A DNA stretch of 64,000 nucleotides, from positions 28,892,001 through 28,956,000 of the forward strand of contig NC_091047.1 in assembly GCF_963966145.1 (NCBI RefSeq). Reading direction: 5' to 3'. Below are positions 46,601-55,215 of this stretch, piece after piece; position 1 is the stretch's first letter, and every line of letters starts with the position of its first letter. This stretch comes from Tenebrio molitor (lineage: Eukaryota; Arthropoda; Insecta; Coleoptera; Tenebrionidae). The notes below the pieces were generated by a model. It was not told the DNA's origin, did no database searches, and saw only the letters and a list, made by a program, of their open reading frames with translations. A program made the translations under genes and the position numbers.

Positions 46601-49600
46601 AACGCCTCAACTTCAACAACACCCTGTATAATTTTATTGTGTCGAATCACGTCGAACCGCTGAAGCCCTCAAATCAGATGTCAACAGTAAGGGCTCCCAC
46701 ACACTAGCAACTTTTGCTATAGGCAACTAAATAGTTTAGTCACCGAAAAGAACGAGCACCGCTCACTGATAACTTAATAGTTGCTTATACAGATCAGTTT
46801 TAACACAGGGATTTTGTAGAAAAAGCAACTAAATAATCGCCGAGTGCGCGGCGCTACGTTAGAACAAACCTGGTTCATTTACTGCCAACAGTTTCCTTGT
46901 AAAATAGGACACGTTTTTAGTTGCTTCGATCTAAAAATCGCCCGTGTGCGAGATTACATTTAGTTATGTGTGTTCAATTTTTATGATTAAATACACTCAC
47001 CGGCAAAAAAAACGGAACACTAATTAGTCAACAACAAATTATTCCCATAATACCTATTTTGATGTATTTTGACCAGGAAGCGATGATAGCAAACATAACC
47101 TTGAACATTAGCGTAGGCTATTTTATTAGCAATTTCGCATAAAAACAAATTTTTTGCTTAAAAACCTTCTTTTCTTAAATTTACTATTTTTATAATAATC
47201 AAGCAACCTGGTTAGATTTTTATAACTTTTGTAATTTTTTATTGTTGTTAACTTCGAATTTAAGTGCAGAACGTAAAAAAATGTCTCTAGCTGGTGTAAA
47301 TATTGCCAGAGCAGTAGCTTTGGTTAAAGACTGTTGTTGTTTCCGTTATGCAGCTAATGCTATTGAGGCTCCTCTTGCTAGTCGTCAGCGAACTGTTAGA
47401 AGGTTTCAAAAGACTGATTGAAAAAGAGCAACCACATACCGCGACGATAGATTTTTAAATAATAATGGTGTTCCGCCTTTTCTGCCCGTGAGTGTAGTTG
47501 CTTCCCAAAAGTTGCTAGTACGCAGGAGGTCTAATGAAAAATGATTCAATCATTTCAATTATATTCTATAGTCTATTTTTTCCTGGTAGGCGCGTGCGTG
47601 CGCATTTACAAAATCCTGCAACGAAATGCGACTTTCCTATTGGTTACTTTATTTTTCTACTTACACTAGAGAAATGTGCAATATTGTAGTGTTCTGTACT
47701 GTCAATCAGGTCCAAGCTGTCAATTTTGTTTCATCGTGTCTTAGTTCTCCTTTCGTGTTTTGTGTGGGTTTTGTGTGTTTTGTGTTGTGTCCGTTTATTT
47801 ATTAAAAACACAGTTCTTAGAGGTTAAGAAATTTTTAAATGTCAACAAGATGTCTCAATTTCGATCACCAAATAAACGGCGTAAGTTGGATTTATGCTAA
47901 CAGTTTTTTATTAATGCATATTTATAGCAAATTTCTCACAAGCCGAGAAAGAAATGATCGTTAAAGTATTTCGTGGGATCTCCAAGGATTTTGCCGAGTT
48001 AGCCAAGACGGCTCAAATGGAAAAAACTGCAGATTATCTCGTACTGGTATTGATTTCTGAGTTTTTTTTTGGTTGTATCACAGCTTAATTACTATGTGTT
48101 GAAGGTTGTGGATTTAGAACCATTCAACGATACTTGGCGGAAGAAAAGAAGTGTGGGCAATTACAGGCCCCGAAGAAACCTGATAGGAAATGTATGATTC
48201 AATTGAATGAACATCAAAAATATCTCATTCGAAAAACAGTGCACTCATTTTTCTCTGCAAACAGAATTCCTACAATTGATGCTGTGTACAGGGAAGTGCA
48301 AAACAATTAAGAAATTCCAAACATTTCATTTCTTCATGATAATCTTTGCTACTTTTGAATTCGAATAGCAAAAGTCCATCAGGTAGAATCACTGTTCACT
48401 GCCTATACAGGGTGTTAGTAAATGGTTGGGAATAAATTTCAGGATGAACTCCTTACGAAAAATGTGGCTTAAAACCTAAATAAAGTTTTTCGTTAAAATT
48501 AGTAGTTTTCTAAAAAAAATAAAATGTTACTGTTGGAGAATTTCTCTAATTAGTTCATTTGTCTGCCTAAAATCGCATTAGTTTTGAATTTTGAAAAATT
48601 CAACTTTCCACGTTTAAATTTTTTCTTTAAACCATTATTAAATCCTAGTATTTCAAAAAAAAAATACGGATATGCCAGAACACGTTTATTTTTGTTTTTT
48701 TTTTCTTTTTTTGAGAAAACTACTCATTTTAACGAAAATCTTTATTTAGGTTTTAAGCCACATTTTTCGTAAGGAGTTCAACCTGAAATTTATTCCCAAC
48801 CATTTACTAACACCCTGTATGTATAAAATTAAGCCTTTTCCTTTTCTCTTGCAAGATACATGGTTATTATAAATGATTGTAGTCGAAGCAGGCCATGTCC
48901 ATGTTATGAAATTTTTGCCGCTTTCATGTGAACTGTCAATTTTTGTCGATGTCACTGTAATTTTTTTTAGGTGAAAAGTGCGGTGATGATTTTTTTTTTT
49001 AATTCACGATTGAATCCAAAAGTATCGAGTTGTTTTGTACCCAATTTAACTCCTGTATGTATAAAATAAAAATAAAAAATGTTGTACATATAATATTTGT
49101 TATCAATTTTTCCACGAGTTTATTCATAAACTTTTTTGTTTACATTTTACAAATTGTACAAAAATTAAATCATAAACATGAGTTTTAATGTGCAACCACA
49201 AATACTGATCCCCCTAGATAATATGCAACCAAAAATACTAATAATTCCTAGATCCGACTAAAAATCTTAGCTATGTGATTCTACCTTTCGGATATGCGCA
49301 CGCACGCGCCTACCAGGAAAAAATAGACTTTAATTACTTTTCATCTTACAACAGTCTATTAAAAACTTGTCATTAATGCACTTACATAACCTCTGTTTTT
49401 CTATTTAGTACCACAATATGCTACAGAACGGCAAAAATTATTAGGTATTAGGTATTCGAATTCCACAGGACTCTTGATATACTTCCAGCGAGAGATTGAG
49501 AGATTTTAAATTGTATTAAATTAACCCAACACTACAAAATGCACTAGAATAGATTAATTAGAGCATAATTTTTAAGCAAAAATGTTACTGCTTGAATTGA

Positions 49601-51705
49601 AGGATATATTTCAAATTTTACGTGCGCTAGGTACTGCTTTCTCATAGAATTGTGATTTTTATGTCAACCAATCTCTCGCTGGACAAACTATATACGTTCT
49701 TTTAGAGACACTTTGTATCGGGTGTTCATTTAAATTTCCGGTCAAAGTTGGTGTTGAAGAGTCGATTGTGAACACATCAGCTGTTTTTTTACCTCAGTTT
49801 TTTCGTTATTTGTTTTTAGATGAGTTCACATTCACAATCGACTCTTCAACGCCAACTTTGACTGCAAGTTTAAATGAACACCCGATACTTGTTGGTACAG
49901 TTACGGCCACGGAATTTCGTCAGTTATTTTACTATCAATTCGAAAAATCTTGTATAGTTTAAACTTTATTGTCATTATGACTGAACTTTTCGTGCAAATA
50001 CCCGATATGTACTTTAAATGACATTTTTCTACACCATTTGAGATAGATGTGATACTTAATTTAAGTCTTACCATCTTTGCTGATGGCTTTGTAGATATCC
50101 CAGTCTTCATCCCTCAGACCAAAATCATCATTCCCTTTCTCTTTTCTTGCCAATTGCGAAATAATCCTCATCCTCTCCTGCCCTGCGGCCGTTCTTCTCT
50201 TCGCCATGTCTTGCTTCTTTTGCTTTCTGGTCATCTTCTTATTCAAAATGTCTTGCCGCTGCAAACTTAAATGTCTTTCATGTCTTCACTACACACAACA
50301 TTACCATTTTCTTTGCGTTTTGTAAAAACAAATGCATCGCCTTTTCGTTCTCGAACACCATCTTGTTATGTTTCGGCTGTTTGGTCGGCGGTTCCTCTAC
50401 CTCTTCGGCTGCATTGGCAGCGATGATTTTCTGTCTCGTCTTTTCGATTTTCATGTTGAGAGTGTTAATATGTTTTTGCAGATCTTGTAGGTTTTTTATC
50501 TGATATTCGGCGCACGCTTTTTCGATTTCTTCCTTGTCTACACCCGCTTCCGTCATTTCTTGGATGTAAAGCAGTTGGTTGAGCTTTTCTTCATCTTCGA
50601 TCAGACGCTCTTCACGTTTTCGAGCGTTGATTTCGGTCAAGCGCCGAGCGAGCTCCCTTTTTCGTTCCTTCTGTTGTTCCACTGTACAATATTCACTTAA
50701 CAAACAACAAATACATAAATACACGAGAACTTACAAGTAAGCGCTGAGGAAGCAAGAGAGGCGCTATAAGGGAGCTGAATTTTCTTGATATTCTCTTCAT
50801 AATAAACTGGGTCGGTCCACCGATTTAATTCTTCCCTATAGTCTAATGCTATGGCACAAATGCTGTGCAGTAATTCTTCAGCTCTGCTCAAAGTAATGGA
50901 GGTAGCATGTGCTGGATATTTCAACTGCAAAATCCTGTGTAAAAATGAAATTATGTGAAATCCTCCAGTATTCAACCTTCTTGTATTCTCAAAAATTGTT
51001 TTTGTAGCGATAATTGGAACAACGTGAGTTGTGTGGTAACCAATATTAATGATCAACGCGTTTTCTTGTGGCTTGACTTCATTAAAGTGGTAAGAAAACA
51101 GACAATCAATCCCATATGAAACTCCAGGGACTGAGTAGCACTCAAATAACAGTTCTGACATTACTACAATAACAAAGTATTAAAAAATAATTAAACGAGA
51201 GCATTCGATTTCCTACACTGTCGTGATGAGTTTGGGTTCAAAACTGCTTCTGTTAAAACAACAGGATGTGGAACTGAATTTTCTGAGTCGATGCCTAAAT
51301 GGGTGAATGAATAGTCGAAAAGATGTTCCTGTGCTTCAAAATGAGTGACTACATCGCGATCAAACTGTGTTTTCAATTGGAAACGCACTGCTTCAATGTT
51401 AATTATGTCATTGCCTACTTGGAGTTGTGGAGTCTGGGTGGCTTCGACTGTGTCCTTTTTGGATCGTTCTTTTCGAGGTTTAGCTATGAGATTCTTAAAA
51501 AGTAGTAAAGGTTCGGGGCTTGTTGCCCAACCGACCCGGCATTGGTAAGAACCTGTATGTAAACAAAGTTAGAGGTTAGGTTTGATGGTTTGTCGAACGT
51601 ACCGTTATCGATGACGATCGGAACGTTGTTGTTTCGTAGGGCAGGTGTATAAGGATGGATAATGTCAGGGACGCATTTCAGATCCTTGAATTCTAGAAGT
51701 TCCAT
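43629..51705 (-). CDS. Arp5: Actin-related protein 5, INO80 complex subunit
   Basis: Six minus-strand exons: 51603-51705, 51217-51552, 50735-51163, 50305-50681, 50072-50258 and 43629-44188. All phases agree; donors are G|GTACGT, T|GTAGGA, T|GTAAGT, ATG|GTAATG and G|GTAAGA, and acceptors end CAG or TAG. The product is 663 residues (679 if the in-frame ATG at 51753 is used), slightly longer than vertebrate ARP5. Visible: PIVIDNGSYQCRVGWA (phosphate-1 loop of the actin fold, ~27-42), SRQ-MSELLFECYSVP (~144-158), LIINIGYHTTHVVPI (degenerate phosphate-2 loop, ~183-197), the long charged insertion EQQKERKRELARRL to EEVEEPP (~291-395) and TAAGQERMRIISQLA typical of ARP5, and the C-terminal actin fold with IMGGLANLSGL. 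ARP5 joins IES6 in the INO80 nucleosome remodeler in the nucleus. The final intron (~5.9 kb) is packed with transposons. Confidence 0.95.
44458..44628. mobile_element. Short MITE, TIR family B
   Basis: Ends CAGGGTTTTCACGAGTGATA and TATTATCACTTGTGAAATAC then CTTG, matching the termini of 6575-7822. Inner GGCCGACGGAATT pairs with AATTCTGTCGG. 171 bp, non-coding, inside the Arp5 intron. Confidence 0.8.
44866..45102. mobile_element. 237-bp MITE with TAAACTAGGC termini
   Basis: TAAACTAGGCAAAAATGAAT then AGGGAATT at the left; the reverse complement AATTCCCTATTCATTTTTGC then CTAGTTTA at the right. Perfect over ~28 bp. Non-coding. Confidence 0.88.
45384..45553. mobile_element. 170-bp MITE with TGGGCCGTATCACGACACC termini
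   Basis: Left TGGGCCGTATCACGACACCC; right GGTGTCGTGATACGGCCCA. Inner TTATTAAA pairs with TTTAATAA. Non-coding. Confidence 0.88.
45686..46044. mobile_element. MITE family D, copy 1, flanked by TA
   Basis: CAGGGTTATTCTAAATGATT then GTAGTCGAAG at the left, and CTTCGACTAC then AATAATTTAGAATAACCCTG at the right. TA on each side. A partial copy lies at 48848-49035. Confidence 0.88.
46092..46626. mobile_element. 535-bp MITE, flanked by TA
   Basis: Left end CAGGTGTTTTCGAAGTTGAG then GCGTTCCT; right end AGGAACGCCTCAACTTCAAC then AACACCCTG. TA at both borders. Non-coding. Confidence 0.85.
46994..47494 (+). mobile_element. Tc1-like deletion derivative flanked by TA
   Basis: Inverted ends CACTCACCGGCAAAAAAAAC then GGAACAC, and GTGTTCCGCCTTTTCTGCCC then GTGAGTG. 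TA on both sides (46992-46993, 47495-47496). It contains a 46-codon N-terminal transposase frame (47281-47421); the catalytic domain is deleted. Confidence 0.88.
47281..47421 (+). CDS. N-terminal helix-turn-helix fragment of a Tc1-like transposase
   Basis: 46 residues from the ATG: MSLAGVNIARAVALVKDCCC then FRYAANAIEAPLASRQRTVR. The pattern 'ARAVALVKDG-S-R-VA' followed by 'S-RTV-R-F' is the first helix-turn-helix of Tc1/mariner transposases. It ends RFQKTD then stop, just before the expected linker. No catalytic domain follows before the right TIR. Confidence 0.7.
   Translation: MSLAGVNIARAVALVKDCCCFRYAANAIEAPLASRQRTVRRFQKTD
47850..48310 (+). CDS. Truncated transposase N-terminal region with introns
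   Basis: Exon 1 (47850-47880, MSQFRSPNKR) ends at C|GTAAGT; exon 2 starts at 47928 after TTATAG and reads NFSQAEKEMIVKVFRGISKD, FAELAKTAQMEKTADYL. The third segment (from about 48105) reads GCGFRTIQRYLAEEKKCGQL, then KCMIQLNEHQKYLIRKTVHS and IPTIDAVYREVQNN before a stop. These are helix-turn-helix and linker parts of a beetle IS630/Tc1-like transposase family. The exon 2/3 junction is uncertain because the obvious sites do not keep frame. No DDE residues follow; only a short remnant FLHDNLCYF is seen beyond the stop. Confidence 0.6.
48408..48817. mobile_element. 410-bp MITE with ~100-bp inverted arms
   Basis: Left CAGGGTGTTAGTAAATGGTT then GGGAATAAATTTCAGG; the right arm is the reverse complement ending AACCATTTACTAACACCCTG. 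Arms extend through TCCTTACGAAAAATGTGGC. Bordered by TATA and TATG. Nested in the element at 47569-49332. Confidence 0.9.
48848..49035. mobile_element. MITE family D, partial copy
   Basis: Shares AAATGATTGTAGTCGAAG, GCGGCAAAAATTTCATAAC (as complement), AGGTGAAAAGTGCGGTGATG and the CCCAATTTAACTCCTG block with 45686-46044, in the opposite order for part of its length. The outer CAGGGTT end is missing. Confidence 0.7.
49717..49886. mobile_element. Small MITE, family A copy 3
   Basis: ATCGGGTGTTCATTTAAATT at the left, AATGAACACCCGAT at the right; inner GTTGAAGAGTCGATTGTGAA pairs with TTCACAATCGACTCTTCAAC. 170 bp, inside the Arp5 intron near its 5' splice site. Confidence 0.9.
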
Positions 51706-51753
51706 TTTTTGGATTTTCTTGAAAAACTGACAAGAAATTGTACATAACCTCAC

Positions 51754-51930
51754 ATTTTAACTACTGTACTGTAACTGTCAATCAGTAACCAGGAGCGCGT
51801 TCATTAAATATGGGCGAAGGTAGAGCGTGGCGTGGGGAATGTCACGTGACTGCAGTGTCACTCCGGATTCCGGAATTATGAACGGAATTGGGTGAACGCG
51901 CGTTTTTTGTTTTTGTAAATGCCAACATTG
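51754..51930 (-). promoter_or_regulatory. Arp5 promoter region with perfect GTCACGTGAC palindrome
   Basis: The sequence just upstream of the Arp5 start is GC-richer than the flanks and contains GTCACGTGAC at 51841-51850, a canonical CACGTG E-box in the extended form bound by USF/MITF/TFEB-type bHLH-Zip factors. It lies about 90 bp from the upstream ATG and 136 bp from the preferred one. No TATA box is seen. Confidence 0.55.
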
Positions 51931-51951
51931 TCAACTTATAAAGTGGGTACA

Positions 51952-52138
51952 GGTTGCAAAGACACACTTGTCATTTGCAACAGCATATTTTCAATATTTC
52001 TGAACCAAATAAAGGGGCAAAGGGACCAGAAAATCATAGTGTGGATTGAATATTTTCCATATAAGTACAGTTTTAAAGTAATTTCAAATGACTAATGCCA
52101 TAAAAGTGCTGTTGCAAATGACAAGTGTGTCTTTGCAA
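51952..52138. mobile_element. MITE family C, copy 2
   Basis: GGTTGCAAAGACACACTTGT at the left and ACAAGTGTGTCTTTGCAACC at the right. The interior is nearly identical to 32377-32593 (AAAGGGACCAGAAAATCATA; TTAAAGTAATTTCAAATGAC). The terminal sequence differs from the other copies in the ACACAC part of both arms, with matching changes on each side. Confidence 0.88.
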
Positions 52139-52164
52139 CCAAGAAGGAGAAGCAGACGATATAA

Positions 52165-52374
52165 TATTGACTCAAGTTGCAAAAAACCACTTTGCCTTTG
52201 CAACAGCACTTTAATGGCATCAGTCATTTGAAATTCCTTTAAAACTGTACTTATATGGAAAATATTCAATCCAAACTATGAGTTTCTAGTACCTTTGTGC
52301 CTTTATTTGGTTTAAAAATATTGAAAAAACGCTGTTGCAAATGACAAGTGGTTTTTTGCAACTTGAGTCAACTT
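52165..52374. mobile_element. MITE family C, copy 3, opposite orientation
   Basis: TTGACTCAAGTTGCAAAAAA then CCACTT at the left, and AAGTGGTTTTTTGCAACTTG then AGTCAA at the right. The interior runs in the opposite direction to copies 1 and 2. It lies only ~27 bp from copy 2. Confidence 0.88.
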
Positions 52375-52419
52375 TAAGTGGTTACACAAGAAATAAACCT
52401 TTAAGAATTGTCGGATATG

Positions 52420-52815
52420 TTGAACGGATTGTACCAGGGTTAACCAATGGACAATTTCAAATGCATTTCCGTGTCAGCCGTTCCAGTTTTTAAAAGATTG
52501 TCCCCATTATTGAAAACATAATTAAAAAAGAGACAGCAGTTGGACGACCCCAAATAGACTTACAGAAACAATGACTATTATGTGTATTGTGGCTTCTGGC
52601 ACCTCTAGATTCGTTTCGGTACATTTTCCTATTAACTAATTAAGAGCGACGCTTTATTATTTGCAGCAATTAAATAAATATAATAAACCAATTTTTTTTT
52701 AGATCTGTTGGCGAAAGGTTTGACATGGGAAAATCTAGTCTTTCAAAAACATTTTTCAGAATAATAATGCACTGAATAAGATTGCCGCGAAAGTAATTAG
52801 GTGGCCTTTTATTTT
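52420..52815 (+). pseudogene. PIF/Harbinger transposase fragment retaining an intron
   Basis: Plus-strand translation reads VERIVPGLTNGQFQMHFRVS, then VGRPQIDLQKQ, then LLAPLDSFR. After a sequence bounded by CG|GTACAT (about 52618) and TTTTTTTTAG (about 52702) it continues SVGERFDMGKSSLSKTFFRI. This is the segment before the DDE core of HARBI1-like transposases. At least two in-frame stops occur, and the catalytic domain is absent. Phase across the intron-like gap is kept (CG|A Arg). Confidence 0.75.
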
Positions 52816-53252
52816 ATAACTGTGCTAGGACTCTATCCCCCAAAGCACCGCAGAAACTGCTGATAGCAGCGCTTGACATTGACGTCAAGAATGGAAAATT
52901 TAGTCAACTGGAAGATGAACAGATCAAGAAGAACTGGTACGAGTTCTCGAGTACTGCGAAGTAAGTGAAACGTTTTTTTGAAATATGGTAATTGGTGTAG
53001 AGAGAGTAGTTCGTGTAGTTCGGCGTTGGCAGCATGTATGTTTAGTCGCGGACTATTGTCCAAGCCAACTAAGTTTCTTTACCAAAAAAGTTCCATCAAA
53101 ATGTCATTTGAGAGGAGGTGTAGACGTCTTAGTGGCGCTAGTGTCGACATGAAACACTCTCTTGATAATTATGATGTTGCAAGTGAAAATGTATTTTTAA
53201 CAGCTTCACGACTTTCCTCATAATCCCACCCCCTTCCTCGTTCTCGGAAATA

Positions 53253-53835
53253 AAGACCATTTTAAATGCTAGGGCAACGGCAAGGATGTATGCCCAACGC
53301 TTTCCTAACAAGAATCATCCCAAACACAAAGTGATTCTGAGTGCTAGCGCACGAACCATCGAGACAGGCCACATTTTACCAAATAGGAAGGAAACTGGTG
53401 GGGCTCCCCGGACGGTACGCACTGTTGAAAACGAAGAGGCTATTTTATATGCCTTTGAAGAAGGTACCGAAAGCATTAGAGAAGTTGCACAGGAATTAAA
53501 TATTTCGAAAATTTCTGTAAATCGAGTGATGAAGACTGAAAGACAACATCCGTATCATTATAAGCGTGTGCAACATTTGCAGCCAAAAGATTATCCTGCC
53601 AGATGGGAATTCTGTATATGACTTTTAAATCTAGAAGAAAACGCCCCAAATTTTGTTTCTCGGATTTTGTTTTCTGATTAATCGACTTTCGGGAGACAAG
53701 GATGCTTTAATGCGCATAATTGGCACATCCGGGCGGAAAAAAATCCACATGACCACATGCTCTATTTCCAAGAGCATTTCAAGAAAGATTTTTCATAAAT
53801 TTGTGGGCTGGTGTATTAGGGAATCGTGTGGTATG
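53253..53835 (+). pseudogene. Mariner-like transposase, N-terminal half, broken
   Basis: Reads NARATARMYAQRFPNKNHPK, ETGGAPRTVRTVENEEAILY, ISKISVNRVMKTERQHPYHY and KRVQHLQPKDYPARWEFC, i.e. helix-turn-helix, linker and the start of the catalytic domain. After a stop (53618-53620) it continues ENAPNFVSRILFSD, another stop, STFGRQGCFNAHNWHI and YFQEHFKKDFS. First catalytic Asp present (FSD). The fragment ends near 53835, where a different repeat begins. It has the same parentage as the 3031-3696 element. Confidence 0.88.
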
Positions 53836-53839
53836 TCTT

Positions 53840-53985
53840 AGGGATGGGCGATATACATCGATGTTAGCCGAACATCGATGTTTTCATTTCAATCTTCGAT
53901 ATTTTGACATCGATGGTATTCTTTTTCAAACGTCAATATTTTATCGATGTTCGTAATAAAACATCGAACATCGACAAAAAAAAAA
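53840..53985. repeat. ATCGATGTT-rich repeat, probable hAT-type subterminal end
   Basis: Begins TAGGGATGGGCGATATACAT and contains at least five ATCGATG or ATCGAACATCG motifs in both orientations. Such clustered sub-terminal motifs are usual in hAT element ends. The other end was not found. Confidence 0.45.
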
Positions 53986-54265
53986 AATAAAAAACAAACA
54001 GGAATACAGTTTCCAAGAAATAAATGGGGGGCACTTTGAGCACTTGCTCTGATTGTATTTATTTTTCGTTTCGTGATTCCTTTTGGCAATGTTGTTTCTG
54101 TTGTTATCATTATACCATTTCTCCTTTTTTTTTAACATACCTAAGTTCACGCTTTATAATAAACAAGGTTTTTTTCAGAACCGCCATTTGTTATTTTATT
54201 TAACAAACTAAAACTTGATTAAGATGATGGCGAGTGTGATATCTTAAATAACATCTGCCTTAACA

Positions 54266-54452
54266 TAAAGCTTGTTTGACACGATGCTAAATTTTGTAGA
54301 AAATTTGTTAGAAAATGAGAGAGACTCTCGATCAGGACCAATGAACGATCAGGATCATAGTCTGTCTTTGTCAGATCCTGATCATTCATTGGTCCTCTCT
54401 CATTTACTAGTAAATTTTCTCAAAAATTTAGTATCGTGTCAAACAAGCTTTA
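54266..54452. mobile_element. Foldback element forming an ~85-bp hairpin stem
   Basis: The left arm TAAAGCTTGTTTGACACGAT continues through AGAAAATGAGAGAG and ACGATCAGGATCA; the right arm is the near reverse complement, TGATCATTCATTGGTCCTCT, to ATCGTGTCAAACAAGCTTTA. The loop is about 17 nt. No coding capacity. A transcript would fold into a long, slightly imperfect hairpin. Confidence 0.85.
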
Positions 54453-54749
54453 CATGTTGATGTTGACACTTTAGCGGACATGTCATTCTGACATTATTTA
54501 ATTGTGACAATTTATAAACTTAGCAACCGATTTTATTCACATTAACACCTCAGAGTTCCCTTTCTGGAATTGGTGGATCTTAGATGTATCACAACTCTCT
54601 TATATGTACAAGCCATTAATTGTTCTTCATTTGCATTTTTAGAATTATTTTCTCTGGGGCGCGAGTTCTGGGACACTTGTATATTTAGATTTACAAATAA
54701 CACACCTTAACACTGTAGTGTTCTCTAAAAACAATAATTTCAAATTCAA

Positions 54750-55215
54750 TAAGTAGTCCCTCTGCCACTAGCTCCTATTCCACCCATTGCTGAAAGGCCT
54801 GCAAACGTTAGCACGCTTCATGGGTTTATTCGAATTCTCACCGCATAACCGATTTTTTGGCATCCTGATGGGGCGGCAGCGCTTTACTCTGCGCCTTTGT
54901 CTTCTCCGTCACCTTAATTTAATCCACCTGCAAGCAATCAGTTAAAAAGGAGACAAAAACCGCGCGATCAGTTACAGCTCTCTTGTACTCCTAGTCCATG
55001 ATCTCCTTGATCTTCTGGTGATTGGCTTGTTGATTTTTCAGTCTGTTCTCCCAGTAGTGGTCGTTTTTCTTTAATTCCGCTAGAATGGCTTGTCGAAGTT
55101 GTACTGAAGTTACGCTAGGTTTGTAGAATGTAGATGAACATCGGCTGCACCGGCGGAGGCTGCTGCGGGGGTGGCTGTTAGAAAGACGGTTCGGGTGCTG
55201 CCGGCCTCGCCTCTG
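54750..55215 (-). pseudogene. MIC19/CHCHD3-like pseudogene retaining a 48-bp intron
   Basis: Minus-strand blocks in order: a Pro/Gln-rich linker (QPPPQQPPPVQP), SVTSVQLRQAILAELKKNDH then YWENRLKNQQANHQKIKEIM, a TAG where Glu is expected, EYKRA, an intron-like gap (GTAACT ... TTGCAG, 54928-54975), VTEKTKAQSKALPP, and frame-shifted pieces with ENSNKPM-K-ANV and AFQQ that resemble the C-terminal CHCH domain. MIC19 is a subunit of the mitochondrial MICOS complex. Several stops and frameshifts make this copy inactive. A kept intron argues for DNA duplication rather than retrocopying. Confidence 0.6.

Larger units (their letters stand above)
46697..47524. mobile_element. Older MITE split by a Tc1 derivative
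   Basis: CACACTAGCAACTTTTGCTA then TAGGCAACTA on the left is matched by TAGTTGCTTCCCAAAAGTTG then CTAGTACGC on the right. The Tc1 derivative at 46994-47494 lies just inside the right arm, so it inserted later. Confidence 0.7.
47569..49332 (+). mobile_element. 1.76-kb DNA transposon derivative with nested MITEs
   Basis: Left end TAGTCTATTTTTTCCTGGTA then GGCGCGTGCGTGCGC; right end GCGCACGCACGCGCCTACCA then GGAAAAAATAGACTTTA. Carries a spliced-looking N-terminal transposase gene (47850-48310) without the catalytic part. Two MITEs have inserted within it (48408-48817 and 48848-49035). The foldback at 10911-11080 uses the same ends. Confidence 0.85.
44189..50071 (-). other. Large final intron of Arp5, filled with mobile elements
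   Basis: The splice sites G|GTAAGA (50071) and CTACAG|GT (44189) preserve the reading frame across 5,883 bp. The other five introns are only 46-80 bp. Inside are at least nine MITEs or Tc1 derivatives, several nested. No other exon is recognised. Confidence 0.9.

Noticed and set aside
52833..53063. Minus-strand 76-codon frame
   Set aside because: The opposite strand reads KLLIAALDIDVKNGKFSQLE, DEQIKKNWYEF, which looks more like a degenerate SANT-type segment, but it is too short and isolated to call.
55171..55212. N-terminal part of the reverse-transcriptase reading frame
   Set aside because: This part overlaps the antisense MIC19-like pseudogene and does not belong to the RT protein.
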